From Erinaceus europaeus (Eukaryota; Chordata; Mammalia; Eulipotyphla; Erinaceidae), in the NCBI RefSeq assembly GCF_950295315.1, contig NC_080171.1, positions 97,888,445 to 97,952,444 on the forward strand: a DNA stretch of 64,000 nucleotides, read 5' to 3'. The translations under genes and the position numbers were made by a program. Every line of letters begins with the position of its first letter. Within the stretch, counting starts at the first letter, position 1. The notes under the pieces are model-generated. The model was not told the origin of the DNA, did no database searches, and saw only the letters and a list, made by a program, of their open reading frames with translations. Below are positions 42,023-53,336 of the stretch, piece by piece.

Positions 42023-42140
42023 CTTTTTGGTACATCTTTGGCAATTAAAAAAGTAGGTTGTTTTTTTATTGCTTTCTTCAAATTCTTCATAACTCTGAGG
42101 CTTTCTTTTTTGCTTTCCTTTGGTGACCAGGATCTCTTAA

Positions 42141-42960
42141 TAAGTGATTTAGTAATGATTAACAAGATTGTAGAATAAGAGGGGGTACAATTCCCACCAC
42201 CAGAGTTCCATATCCCAACTCCTGAACTAGAAGCTTCTCTATTCTTTATCTCTTTGGGGGTATGGACTAAAATCCTTTATAGGGTGCAGATGGTTTCTAT
42301 AATTGCTTCTCTTCTGAACATGGACATTAGCAGGTTAATTCATACCCTCAGCCTGTTTCTATCTTTCCCTAGTGGGATAAGGCTCTGAGGAGGTGAGGTT
42401 CCAAGACACATTGGTGAGGTAATCTGCCCAGGGAAGTCAGGATGGTGTTGTGGTAACACCTTCAACTTGGTGGCTGAAAGGTGGTAAGATATAAAACAGG
42501 ACAAATTGTTCAACAATCAGGAACCTAAAGGTAAGAATAGGGCAGATGGAACTAAGGGTCTTGGTGTGGGAAGAAGCTAGAAAATCCATTTTAGGTCTAT
42601 TCCAAGAGTCCCATGACTTTAGTAATTTTGCCTAAGCCCGATAGCTAACATGCAGGTGGGCTAAAAGTATTGTTTGGGGAGATGGTATCAGAGTTGAGAA
42701 GAGGGCTAGAAAGCTGGATTAGGGAAGAAAGTTGCTCCCATTAACTATGGACTCCATTGGCCTGACCTAGGGACCATATCTACTCATATTTAGCACAGGA
42801 GCCTGTGCAACCTCTGAGTTTGCAGTGGGAAAAAAGCACAAGGCAGCAGTGGTCACAGCTAGGAATAGCTGTGGGCTGTACTCATTTCTGGACCAGTCTA
42901 CTTTGAGTACCAGGTTTCCCAGCCTTCCTTTGGAGAGTGGGGCAGTCCCTACCATTGCTG
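42141..42960 (-). mobile_element. L1u, minus strand
   Basis: ATTAACAAGATTGTAGAATA, TACAATTCCCACCACCAG and TGCTTCTCTTCTGAACATGG. Further in, the complement of ACTCATATTTAGCACAGGAG corresponds to the body near 56040. The 5' limit is uncertain. Confidence 0.82.
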
Positions 42961-43484
42961 TTCTACATTAAAGGCAAGGTCCTGTAGAGGCTCACAAGAA
43001 GGCTTATGATAATGAGGAACTCTTAATTTTAATGACGTTGAAAGGTACAGACTTACTGGAAAACTGAGAAGGTTATTATCAGTCATATTTTGGATTCTGG
43101 ACAAAAGTCAGACCCCAGATGAGAGTGACATCCATGATCTTGCTTCCAGCTGCTCCTGGCCAGATTCTGCTCTTCCTCTCTTGCATAATGGAAACTGCTC
43201 CTCTCCTTCAACCCCATGATACCCTTGCACCAAGAAAACTTCCTTCAGTTTATACTTATTTAAGCTGAGTTTTATTCACGTGCAGCCCACCCATTTGCAT
43301 TTTAACAGAAGGGGAAACTGAGGCTCGGGGAGATGCCATGACTTGCTCAGGGTCCCTCCCTGGCATGATGAAGAAGCAGCCAGGTCTTCAGAGCCTTTTG
43401 CCCTATGCTCCCACCCAGACCAGCTGATCAGGGTCTCTGTTGCAGGACCTGGCTCTGGTATGAATTCACATCTCCTGAGAACAT
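42961..43484. other. Unique sequence with MIR relic
   Basis: The part 43290-43400 (GAAGGGGAAACTGAGGCTCG, TGACTTGCTCAGGGTCC) is a clear minus-strand MIR core. The rest is unrecognised. Confidence 0.6.
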
Positions 43485-43663
43485 GGAAAACACTTCCTTT
43501 TTTTTAAGTTTTTTTTTTGTTTGTTTATTAGAAAGATAGGAGGAGAGAGAAAGAACCAGACATCACTCTGGCACATGTGCTGCTGAGGATTGAACTTGGG
43601 ACCTTGTGCTTGAGAGTCCAAAGCTTTATCACTGTGCCACCTCCGGGACCACGGAAAACACTT
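43485..43663 (-). mobile_element. SINE-D, minus strand, with TSD
   Basis: TSD GGAAAACACTT lies at 43485-43495 and 43653-43663. Inside are a T-rich tail, GAACCAGACATCACTCTGG, GGATTGAACTTGGGACC and the head CACTGTGCCACCTCCGGG. Confidence 0.92.
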
Positions 43664-44287
43664 TCTGAGAAGGTAACTTAAGTCAAACCCTGTATGTGAA
43701 GCCTAATCAGTGAGAAGTTTCAGGATGGAGTCCAACGAGATGTAGGAACCAGCTTCAAAATTCTGAGGTGTAGAGGACCTTGAATGAAGCTGGCACAGAG
43801 TACTGCTGCGGTGAATGGATGAATGGTGGTGGGAAAGGAGGACAGGCAGCAGTGGTCACTGAATGGTAAAGGGATCCTACTAAATCAGGGGTGGGCACCC
43901 TGGACACTCAGGAAGCTGGGTCCCTTGAAGGCGACAGGAAGAGCTGGTGGAACTACAGGCCTCCTTGTCATAGAGCATCAAACTCTGGGCAGGAGAGCTC
44001 AGGCTCCTTTTCCAGTGCAGAGACTCAAAAGTGGCAGATCATCCATAAGCTTGGACTCAGACAGTGCAAAGGCTTTTAAGAAGTCATTGTCATGACTGAA
44101 GTGTCCAGAACTGCTCAGGGACTCACTGCTGTGAGGTCTATCATTTGGGGTGTATTTTAAGGCAGAGGCAATGGTCAGAGCTAGGTCCTGACGAGACAAA
44201 GGTGGTAATGCTATAATTATGGTCAAGGCCACATGGATGTTGAGGGAGGAGTCAGAGATTTGACTTATATATTTATTTAAATATCTG
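43664..44287. other. Unique sequence
   Basis: No repeat recognised. Frames at 43823-44095 (plus) and 43999-44232 (minus) overlap and show no domain. Confidence 0.4.
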
Positions 44288-44805
44288 TGGTTTAATATTT
44301 CTTTACAAAATTATGAGATAAGAGGGGTGTAATTCCACACTGTTCCCACCATTAGAGTTCTTTGTCCCCATTCCCTCCATTGGAAACTGCAGTAGTTTTC
44401 TCAAGATCACAGATATGGGTTGACTATTATTCCTGTAACTGTATGTATATCTATGTATATTTGTCCCCTTCTCCCCCTGGAATCCTGTTTCTCTTCCTTT
44501 CTAAGTCACATGCACACCTATTACTACTTCCAAATGTCCTCTCTTTTTTCCTCTTCTCTCTCTGGGTCCTGATGGAGTTGGAGTTCAGAGCCCTCTAATC
44601 ACCTTCCTCTAACATTTCTCCCCCTGTGGGAGTATGTACTGAAATTCTTTTTGGGGTGCAGAAGGTGGGCATTCTGACTTCTGTAACTGATTCTCTGCTG
44701 GACACAGGTATTGATAGGTCAGTCCACGCCCCCAGCCTATTTCTATTTTCCCTAGTGGGGTAGGGAGGAGCCAAAGATTTGCCTTTATTAATTGTGGGGT
44801 TTATA
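44288..44805 (-). mobile_element. L1u (older 3' end), minus strand
   Basis: TTTACAAAATTATGAGATAA, CCATTGGAAACTGCAGTAG, AGATCACAGATATGGGTTG and the shared body TAACTGATTCTCTGCTGG. 5'-truncated. Confidence 0.85.
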
Positions 44806-45235
44806 GAGAAGGGTTCCAAGACCATATGTTGGTGCTGTGATCTATTAATGGTGGCTGGCACAACCGTTGACGTGGACAGTGGTTGCAAGTACTGTACATT
44901 TGTCTCACTGATGTGGTAAATACAGAAACCAGGGACTGAGCTGAGAGTAAGAGTCAGGTGGAAACTGAGGTCAGGCATTAGAAAATGGCTGAAGTCGAGA
45001 ATGAGCTAAATATTAAACTCAAGCACTAAATTAAAGAATGAAACCAGGAACAGGAGAACTGCAAAGTCAGAAGTAATGATGCCAAGACTGGCAGTGGGCT
45101 GCTATCCTGGGGCTTGGTCAGGCTCAGGGACTAGACTGACGCAATGACTAGCAGAATCTGCCATGGCGCGTGAGGTTCATGATTCCCATTCTTACTACTA
45201 ATCTCACTTCCCTCACTTCTCTCTCTGTGTGTGTG
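44806..45235. other. Unique sequence
   Basis: Nothing recognised except a short TG run near 45224-45235. Confidence 0.4.
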
Positions 45236-45281
45236 TTTAGAATTTTATTGCTATGTAATTCAGATACCATACAAAGTCTTT

Positions 45282-45417
45282 ACCTACTTATTTACTTATT
45301 TATTACCAGAACACTACTCAGCTCTGGCTTATGATGGAGTGGGGGATTGAGCCTGGAACTGTGTAGCCGCAGGCATGAGAGTATCTTTGCATAACTATTA
45401 TGTTATCTCTCCTGTCC
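45282..45417 (-). mobile_element. SINE-C inside L1M, minus strand
   Basis: AACACTACTCAGCTCTGGCT, GGGGGATTGAGCCTGGAAC and TTTGCATAACTATTATGTTA. Confidence 0.86.
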
Positions 45418-45582
45418 AAATATCTACCCATTTAAAGTATAAAATTAAAGGACTTTGAGCTTAGTCAAAGAATTTATTCAAACATTACAACAACCAACTT
45501 TAGAACATTTTTTATAACTTTAGAAACAAACTCTGTATTCATTAGCAGTCATTGCCCCCTACCCTTTTCAGCGCCTGACAAT

Positions 45583-45831
45583 GACCAGTCTATTTTTTAT
45601 ATGCATGTATTTTAAACAATTTTTATTTATAAAAAGGAACCATTGACTAAACCATAGGATAAGAAGGGTACAGCTCCATACAGTCCCTACCACCAAAACT
45701 CCATATCCCATCCCCTCCCCTGATAGCTTTCCTGTTCTTTATCCCTCTGGGAATATGGACCCAAGGTCATTGTGGGATGCAGAAGGTGGAAGGTCTGGCT
45801 TCTGTAATTGCTTCCCTGGACCAATCTATTT
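45583..45831 (-). mobile_element. L1u 3' end inside L1M, minus strand, with TSD
   Basis: The TSD GACCAGTCTATTT / GACCAATCTATTT lies at 45583-45595 and 45819-45831 (one mismatch). Only about 220 bp of L1u (younger 3' end) was copied. Confidence 0.9.
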
Positions 45832-45924
45832 CTATGAACATTTCTCTTATCATTTCATATAATTTGTTGATTCTTTTACTTAGAATGTTCTGAAGAGTCA
45901 TTCAGGTTGTAGCTTGCATCAGCA

Positions 45925-46215
45925 CTTCATTTTTTAGAAAAAACCTTTTATTGCCATCAGGGCTATCCCTGGGGCTTGGTGCTGGCACTATGAATCCACT
46001 GTTCCTGATGGCCAGTTTTTCCTTTTTTTTCTTTCTATTTTATTTGACAGGACAGAACGGCATTGAGAGGGGAGAGATGAGAGAAAGACAGATACTTGCA
46101 GACCTGCTTCACTGTGAAGCATCCCCCTTATGGGGAGTGAGAACTTGAATCCTGGTCCTTGTGCATGGTGATTTGCACACTTAACTGGGTGCACCACTGC
46201 CTGACTTCTACTTCA
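45925..46215 (-). mobile_element. SINE-B with long tail inside L1M, minus strand
   Basis: ACTTCATT lies on both sides (45925 and 46208). Inside are ATTGCCATCAGGGCTATCCC, ATTTGACAGGACAGAACG, TTGCAGACCTGCTTCACTG and the head ACCACTGCCTGACTTC. Confidence 0.86.
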
Positions 46216-46235
46216 TTAATTTTTATGAATGAAGT

Positions 46236-46365
46236 ATAATGTAGAATATATTATATATAAAAATATATAATTATATTATATATAATTATGAATAATATTG
46301 TATAATAATTATATAATAATTATAAATATATAATAATATATGTATAATTATGAATAATATTCTAC
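46236..46365. repeat. AT-rich simple repeat
   Basis: Irregular ATAT/TATAATTA repeat, almost pure A/T. Confidence 0.9.
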
Positions 46366-46992
46366 TGTATGAGTATTTTTTGTATGAGTATATTTTGTTT
46401 ATCTGTTCATCAGTTTTGGGGCATTCAGATTTTTCTATTTACTTTACTTTTATGACTAATACTGCTGTGAATTTCCATGTACAATTTTTATATAAATATT
46501 TGTTTTGTATTTACTTTGGTTATACATATAGTATACATATTTATTGGTTATACTATATACTATAGTAGGACTATAATTGGTTGGGTCATATAGTAATCCT
46601 ATGTTTAATCATCTGAAGAACTGTCATACTGCTTTCGAAAGTGATTAAACCATTTTGCATTCCCATCATTAGTGTATGAGTTCTAATTTTTCTACATCCT
46701 TGCCAACAATTATTGTTATCTGCCTTTTAATTTTGCTTTATGGATTGTGACATTGTATTTCATTGTAGTTTTTGATTTGTGTTTCCTTAATAACTAATAA
46801 TGATAAGTATCTTTTACATGTGCTTATTAGTCATTTGTTTTATTTGGAAAAATGACTCCTCAGATTCTCCTTATTTTAGTGTTGAGCTATTTGCATTTGA
46901 ATTGTTTAATTGTAAGAGTTCTTTGTGTACTATGGACAATAGACGATTACTAGATATAGTATTCAAAAATATGTTTTCCATTCTATGGGCCA

Positions 46993-47029
46993 TTTAATTA
47001 AATTAATTAATTAATTAATTAATTAATTT
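46993..47029. repeat. (TTAA)n microsatellite
   Basis: Near-perfect TTAA/AATT tetranucleotide run inside the old L1M. Confidence 0.92.
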
Positions 47030-47245
47030 GGTTCCTGGTTAGTGTGCTTGGCAGGCTCACAAATTTAAATTTGGATAAAGTTGACTTTATCTAATTTGTT
47101 TTTGCTTGTTGTGCTCTAGGTGCTAGATCTAAGAGACTATTATCTAATCTATGATTTATATCTGCTTTTAAGACTTTTTGTTATATAGTCTTAGGTTTTG
47201 TATGTAGAGTGAGGTGAGGGTTCAGTTTCATTATTTTTGGGGAGG

Positions 47246-47787
47246 ACTGAGTTCCTCCCCTCACTCTTCACTGCATCCACATGTGAATTGTATGCCCATG
47301 TGTGCACCCTGACCTAGGTGAGTCTGTGCATATGTACCTGAGTGTATGTTGGTGTGTGCAAGTCCATGCTTTGAGAGGATAATTACACTGATCCTATGTC
47401 TGCACACTGGTATACCAGTCTGTCTGTGGCCTTGTATATGGCTCTTCACCCCTGTACCCTTGTGTGAGAGGCACACATATGAAGGTCAAATTTCAGTGTC
47501 TAATCTGGGTCAGATTTGCCCTGGTAGTGGATGTGCTGATTATAAAGAAAAGTGTGGGGAGAAATCAATCATGGAAGATTCTGGAAACTTTCTGTGTGTG
47601 TGTACATGTGCATTTATATGGCTAGTGGGCTACCCAATTGTAAATGAATTATGAAAATACTACTGTTTCTGTCTTCCAGCCTCCTGCCTACACTTGTGAC
47701 AGCATCAGCAAAGTAATGCTTCTCAGCAAGGTTTCCACACTGAGGAGCCTCTCACTCCAGCCTGCCTTCTGCCCCTGGAGTAGTTTG
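47246..47787. other. Unique sequence
   Basis: GT-rich in places; no repeat family or gene recognised. The frame at 47346-47654 has no domain. Confidence 0.4.
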
Positions 47788-47863
47788 ATTTTTTTTAATG
47801 CATATATATTTATTTATTGGATGGAGACAAAGAGAAATCAAGAGGTAAGGGGAAGAAGTAAAG

Positions 47864-47900
<37 letters not shown>

Positions 47901-48034
47901 ACCTGTAGCACTGCTTCACCACTAGAGAAGCTTCCCCATTGAGTTGGGAGCTGGGGGCTTGAACCCAGATTCTTGCAAATTATAACATGTGCACTCAACC
48001 TTGCACATTATAACATGTGCACTAGTGCCTGGCC
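47788..48034 (-). mobile_element. SINE-B, minus strand
   Basis: TATTTATTTATTGGATGGAG, a (GA)n run at 47866-47897, GTAGCACTGCTTCACCAC, GGCTTGAACCCAGATTC. A 20-bp segment of the head (TATAACATGTGCACT) is tandemly duplicated near 47981-48022. Confidence 0.87.
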
Positions 48035-48968
48035 CAGTATCCTTGGTTTTAAGAACTAAAGTTCTCAAGTGTATCTCCTAATAGCCTCCCCTTCTTCCCT
48101 CATGTTAAGCCTGGTCTAGGGTGAGGTGTGCTGGTGTTGGTGGGGTGCACATATCAGTGATGGGGAGCAGGGGGTGCCAGACATCCCTTGCAGGATGTGT
48201 AGTGATTGGGTTTTTTTTAAATTTTATTTTTATATTACAGAATTACATGTTGACAGGGGTTTGGATCCACTCCATTCCCACCACCAGAGTTCTGAATCTT
48301 CACTCTCCCCACTGTAATCCACCACAATTCCCCTAAGGTTATACATGGCCAACCATCTTCTCTACAACTATCTGTCCACATTTATACATAGTTTCCCCAT
48401 CTTTTTCGATTCAATCCTCTCTCCCCCCCTAAGCCATTCATAACAACATAGCTACCTCCATATGTCCCTCTCCTTTTCCTTCTCCCTCTCTGGGAGATGG
48501 AGCTGGAGTTCAGAGCCCTCGTATCTTCATCCTATCATTTCTCCCCCACGGGGAGTATGAATCAAGTCTGTTTATGGGGAGCAGAAGGTAGGAATTCTGG
48601 CTTCTGTAGCTGCTTCTCTGCTGAACATGGGTGTTGACAGGTTGATCCATACTCTCAGACTGTTTCTGTCTTCCCCTAGTGGACCAGAGCTCTAGAGATG
48701 CAAGGGTCTAGGAAACACTGTTGAGGTCATCTGCCCAGAGAAGTTGGGATGGAGTTATGGCCGCATCTGTAAATTGGTGTCTGGAAGGTGGCATGACCTA
48801 AGTTGAGACAAGATGGTTAATGAACAGGAACAAAAAATAGGACTAGAGCAGATGAGATTAGGTATTTTAAGGTAGAAGAAAGCTAGGAAAACCATTTTAG
48901 GCATGTTCCTGGGGGCATACAACTATAGTAGTTTTGCTAAGTTTGGTGGCTATCCTGAGGTTGGATAG

Positions 48969-49736
48969 GAATATTGTCTGACTACTCATGACTACAGAAT
49001 ACAAGTTAAAACCTACAGGGATGTAGAGGTTACATAGGTTCCTGTGCTGAATATGGGCCCCAGATCAAATCAACGGAGTTTACAGTCAACAATATTTAAA
49101 CACTTTTCTCATATTTGGGAGCTACTCTCTTCCATGATCTAGCTTTCTAGCCCTTTTTCCAGCCATGACATCATCTCCCCAGACAATAACTTGGGTCCAC
49201 CTGCATATCAGATGTCAGGCTCAGGCAAAAACTTATAAAGTCATGGGCCCTTTGAAATATACCTTAAATAGACCTACTAGCTATTTCCAAAATGGAGACC
49301 CCAAATATTCATCTCTTAGGTTCATTTTTAGTCAACATTTGTATGGCTTTATATGTTAACTCTTTTTCAGCCCCCTGGTTCCAGATACTACCATGATGCC
49401 AAATGGACTTCCCTGGGAAGACAACCCCACCAATGTGTCTTGGAGCTCTGCTTCCCCAGAGCCCCACCCCACTAGGGAAAGAGAGAGGCAGGCTGGGAGT
49501 ATGGATCAACCTGTCAACACCCATGTTCATTGGGGAAGCAGTTACAGAAGCCTGGCCTTCCACCTTCTGCAACTCACAATGACCTTGAGGGTTAAAGAAT
49601 AGGAAAGCTATCAGGGGAGGGGTTGGGATATGAAGTTCTAGTGTTGGGAATTGTACCCCTCTTATCCTACGGTCTTGTTAGTGTTTCCATTTTATAAATT
49701 AAAAAAAACTATAAAAATAAAAAAGAATGTTGTGTG
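48969..49736 (+). mobile_element. L1u (younger 3' end) inside older L1u, plus strand
   Basis: The target GAATATTGTCTG (48969-48980) recurs as GAATGTTGTGTG at 49725-49736 after the A-rich tail. The element at 48981-49724 begins ACTACTCATGACTACAG and aligns with 55979-56760. Confidence 0.88.
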
Positions 49737-50026
49737 CATCATGTTATGTGCAGGTGGTACAAAGTTCAAGGACTAGTGTGAAGATCTTGCTTCGAACCCC
49801 CAGGCTCCCCACCTGCAGGGGAGTTGCTTCACAGCTGTTGAAGCAGGTCTGCATGTGTCTATTTTCTCTCCCCCTCTTTGTCTTCCATTCCTCTATCCAT
49901 TTTTCTCTGTCCTATCCAACAATGACATCAACAACAACAACAATAATAACTACAACAACAATAAAAAACCAAGGGCAACAAAAGGGAAAATAAATAAATA
50001 AAATTTTAAAAAAAGAATATTGTCTG
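49725..50026 (+). mobile_element. SINE-A, head-truncated, plus strand
   Basis: It uses the same duplicated target again: GAATGTTGTGTG at 49725-49736 and GAATATTGTCTG at 50015-50026. The SINE (49737-50014) lacks the first part of its head, keeps TTCGAACCCCCAGGCTCCCC, and ends with AAATAAATAAATAAAATTTT. Confidence 0.88.
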
Positions 50027-50130
50027 AGAGAATGGTGCCAGAGTAGAGGAAAAATGCTAGAAAGTTGAATTAGGGCAGGAAGTAGCTCCCATTCTTATAT
50101 AAAAAAAAAAATCTGTAGCCATTGGGTTTA

Positions 50131-50413
50131 CCCTGCCCCACTAGGGAAAGAGAGAGGCAGGCTGAGAGTACGGATCGACCAGTCAACGCCCATGTTCAGC
50201 AGTAGGGAAACAATTACAGAAGCCAGACCTCCCACCTTCTGCAACCCACAATGACCTTGGGTCCATACTCCCAGAGGGATAAAAAATAGGAAAGTTATCA
50301 AGGGAAGGGTTGGGGTATGGAGTTCTGGTGGTGGGAATTGTGTGGAGTTGTACCCCTCTTATCCTATGGTTTTGTCAGTGTTTCCTTTTTATAAATAAAT
50401 TTAAAAAAAGGGA
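50131..50413 (+). mobile_element. L1u 3' fragment, plus strand
   Basis: From CCCCACTAGGGAAAGAGAG to TATCCTATGGTTTTGTCAG and an A-rich tail. Younger 3' end, about 280 bp. Confidence 0.88.
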
Positions 50414-50884
50414 AAGGTCTAAGGATGTCTTCTTAGAGCCATACTGGAAGGTGGACTGAATTGGAGACCCTCTCTCTTTGTAGTGAATCTGGGTGGGAGG
50501 GGATGACCACAAGAAAAGCAGAGCAGAATGGGGAAGAACAAGGAGTACTGAGTTGCAGGAGTTATTACCTTTGCTGAGAGTAGCATGTACCAGGCCCATG
50601 TGGGAAGATCAGAGTCTCTCACATTTGTCCCCATTTACAGATGAGACAAGTGGGACTCACAGAGGCTCACAGAGCAAGTGGACAAACTGTGAGTCCAGTC
50701 TAGACTGGACCTGTCTGGGCCCAAATCTAGAGCTTGGCCACTGCCCAGTCCAGCAGATAGAGTTTTCCCTGTGCTTAGAGGTGGGGTTCTGGGGGGCAGG
50801 GAGATTGTCCATTCAGAGTGGCACTGGGCATCATGTCTGTGAGATGAAGAGCAGCAGATGCATAGGTCAGGAAGGGACTTTCCT
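50414..50884. other. Unique sequence with MIR relic
   Basis: The part 50620-50700 (GTCCCCATTTACAGATGAGA, ACTCACAGAGGCTCACAGAG) is a minus-strand MIR core. The frame at 50493-50906 has no domain and runs into a SINE. Confidence 0.55.
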
Positions 50885-51243
50885 CTTTTTTTTTTTTTGC
50901 CCCTAGGGTTATTGCTGGTGTTCAGTACCTGCATTATGAATCCACTGCTCCTGGAGGCCATCTTTTCCCTTTTGTTGCCCTTCCTTGTTGTTTATCAGTG
51001 TTGTTTATCAGTGTTGTTGTTACCATTATTATTGTCATTGTTGTTGGATAGGGCAGAGAAATGGAGAGAGGAGGGGAAGACAGAGAAGGAGAGAGAAAGA
51101 TAGACAACTGCAGACATGCTTCACCGCCTGTAAAGCGACTCCCCTGTAGGTGTGGAGCCCAGGGCCTCGAACTGGGATCCTTACACTGGTCCTTGCGCTT
51201 TGCGCTACCCGCGCTTAAACCGCTGCGCTACTGCCTGGCCCCC
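50885..51243 (-). mobile_element. SINE-A with long tail, minus strand
   Basis: A T-run, CCCTAGGGTTATTGCTGG, CACTGCTCCTGGAGGCCATC, a duplicated TGTTGTTTATCAG, the body and a near-complete head ending GCTACTGCCTGGCCCCC. The B-box complement is GCCTCGAACTGGGATCC. Confidence 0.9.
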
Positions 51244-52248
51244 GGATTTTCCTTTTCTGATGACAACGGGTGACTGGGGATTTCAACATGGAGGTAACTG
51301 AGGGGACAGGCTGCACCCATGAGAGACAATGACTCCCAGAGATCTCTGGGGTGTCTTTGGAAGTTGATGAGCTTCTCAAACTGCAAGTGGTGCTGAGTAT
51401 GGGCCTGCTGTTTTGCTGCTGTGGTCTCATTTACACACTGCATTAGGGAGCCACTGGGCATCTGCAGGTCCTCACTAAAACTGAAGATTTAACATCTTGA
51501 CCCTGGGTTTGAATACCTGTTCTACCTTTATCTCCTTGGCCAAGGAAGCTGTTTCCACACTGTAAACTGGATCGAGTGGTTGGTCCTGTCTGCCCTGGAG
51601 ATCTAGGGGAGCGGGGATTCAAGCACTCCTTAGCAGAGAGGCTGGCCCTGTGAGGACAGATGAACTGGGACCTCTAATACATGGAGTCTGTCGTCTCCAC
51701 ATTGACCTCCAGGGTAGAGGTGTCACCCTGTAATTATCTTTCAGGGTACAGACCCCCGTGGCATTTCTGGTGGTATATGAGTCAGGGAGATGGAGGTCCT
51801 TAAAGAAAACACCCATCCTCTGGAAGAGGGGGGGTCTGTCTGCAGGGCAAGCTGCATGCTCAAGTGGCCACAGGCGATGCTTTATGGGGTCTGTAAAAGC
51901 TGCTGACCCCGCTCCTGTGCTTAATGAGATGAGCAGCGTCCTGGCAGCTTCCAATAACCTTCACTTCCAGCTGAGCCCAGCTGACCCGAGAGAGGATAGG
52001 GCAGCACATTGATTCTCCTAGGGACCTGGGTAAAGGAAAGCTGGACACCACCCAAGCCCTCTGTCCAGTAAGGGCAGTGTATGGGGCAGAACCAGAGCAG
52101 GGTCCTGGGTAAGCCACCTCTGGCCTGGGGCCTCGGGATCATAAACCACATCATCCAATCATCCTGAGGTGGGAGAAGAATGAGAAAAGGAGTCTGGTAC
52201 CCAGAGCCAGTGGTTTGGTCAGATGCTGATGGCTGGGCAGCTCCAAGG

Positions 52249-52290
<42 letters not shown>

Positions 52291-52327
52291 GATCAACCCT
52301 CATCCCCTACTCCCCTCCCCCATCCCT
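51244..52327. other. Unique sequence with MIR relic and (CA)n
   Basis: About 51480-51570 (CCTGGGTTTGAATACCTG, TATCTCCTTGGCCAAGG) resembles plus-strand MIR. A (CA)17 repeat lies at 52253-52286. Opposite-strand overlapping frames (51619-51954 and 51758-52012) argue against coding. Confidence 0.5.
52253..52286. repeat. (CA)17 microsatellite
   Basis: Perfect 34-bp AC run. Confidence 0.96.
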
Positions 52328-52567
52328 TGAGCCATATAAAATTTTTTAAAAAATTTGTTTTTAATTTTTATAATCTTTATTCATTGGATAGAGGCAGCCA
52401 GAAATCAAGAGGGTAGAGGGAGATAGAAAAAGAGAGACGCCTGTAGCACTGCTTCACCACTAGCAAAGCTTCCCCCTGCAGGTAGGGACCATGGCCTCCA
52501 ACCTCTGTCCTTGAGCATTGTAACATTGTGCTCAACCAGGTGCACCACCGTCTGTCCTGAGCCATAT
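52328..52567 (-). mobile_element. SINE-B, minus strand, with TSD
   Basis: TSD TGAGCCATAT lies at 52328-52337 and 52558-52567. Inside are TTCATTGGATAGAGGCAGCC, GTAGCACTGCTTCACCACTA and a head to CACCACCGTCTGTCC. Confidence 0.92.
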
Positions 52568-53336
52568 TTTTTCTGGGTTTGGCCCCTTGCTCCCCCAGAT
52601 GAGCTGGTCCCAGTGTGCCCTGAAGAGACAAGCAGAGGATCTTTTGCTTGGATTATAAAGACAGTGAGGAGTGTTAGGAGTGAGGCAGTGGGGCAGTCCA
52701 GCTCCACCTGCATCTACGCCCCAGGCCACGCCCAGGCTGCGCGCCCCGCCCCCTGGGAGGAGCCATCCTGCCTGTGGTGGGGCACCTGCTCTTGGGTTCA
52801 TAGCCAGGGATCTCTCTGCGGGCCTGTCGGGTTAGAGATAAAGCTGTGACTCTTTCCTCCACTCAGCCAAACAAATATCCCTTCGGAACTTGCTCAGGGA
52901 CAGCACTTTACAATCCTCACTATATGGAAAGCTTGATTCCCCCTTTATTATAAGGAAACTGAGGTCCAGAGAGCGTCATCCCCCACCTCCCTGCCCAAGG
53001 CTGTCTGTTTAGTGGCAGAGGCAGAACTCCAGCCAGTCTGGCTCCACAGTCCTCGACGGGGCCTAATTCTTAGCGCCCCCTGTAGGCTCAGGCTGGAATT
53101 AACAGGGGACGTGAGGGTAGAGGAGAGACTCCCCAGACATTACCAATTAGCTTGGTTTACTCTGTCTTTACAAACAGCAACTTGCCTCAGTTTCCCTGTG
53201 TAGTACTGTGAGTGACTACAAGGCTCAGAGATTTGAGTTCCAAATGGGTCAGCTAAGGCCCAGATTAGCAAACTGTCCTCTCCTCCCACCACGAAATTTG
53301 ACTGAATAGATAGGCCCTGCTTTAATTTTTTTAAAT
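52568..53336. other. GC-rich unique sequence with MIR relic
   Basis: The part 52895-53050 is a well-kept minus-strand MIR (CAGCACTTTACAATCCTCAC, AAGGAAACTGAGGTCCAGAG, GGCAGAGGCAGAACTCCAG). The part 52690-52800 is GC-rich with a few CpGs but too short for a CpG island. Confidence 0.65.

Larger units (their letters stand above)
40846..42140 (-). mobile_element. Old L1M, minus strand, with later insertions
   Basis: In plus orientation it shows the antisense L1M landmarks in order. These are TGTATCCGTCACAACC near 40900, TTTCTTTCACTCAGCATGAC near 41080, GGACACTGCTGCTATGAAC near 41240, TGCCAAACTATTTTCCAAAG near 41908 and a TAGGTTGTTTTTTTATTGC stretch near 42055. Interrupted by two SINEs and a CA repeat. 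Confidence 0.65.
45236..47245 (-). mobile_element. Old L1M, about 2 kb, minus strand, interrupted four times
   Basis: The plus strand shows the antisense L1M landmarks in the right order: ATTTTATTGCTATGTAATTC (45241), GAAACAAACTCTGTATTC (45522), TTTTACTTAGAATGTTCTG (45877), TTTATCTGTTCATCAGTTTT (46398), TTGGTTGGGTCATATAGTAA (46578), TTCTACATCCTTGCCAAC (46691) and TTTGATTTGTGTTTCCTT (46770). An antisense ORF2 stretch runs to 47245. Interruptions are SINE-C, L1u, a long-tail SINE, and A/T-rich simple repeats. The plus-strand frames around 46350-46997 are antisense noise. Confidence 0.82.
48205..50130 (-). mobile_element. L1u (older 3' end), minus strand, split by 1-kb insertion
   Basis: The parts 48205-48980 and 50015-50130 are continuous across the inserted L1u and SINE-A. 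The left part has the older 3' end and body (TGCTTCTCTGCTGAACATGG). The right part (GAGAATGGTGCCAGAGTAGA, AAGTAGCTCCCATTCTTATA) continues the unit in the same way as 42690-42745. Confidence 0.83.

Noticed and set aside
46350..46997. Series of plus-strand hydrophobic frames suggesting a membrane protein
   Set aside because: AT-rich antisense of an old L1M copy; landmarks of L1 are in order.
52690..52800. CpG island and promoter
   Set aside because: Short GC-rich stretch with few CpGs and no associated exon or repeat-free 5' region.
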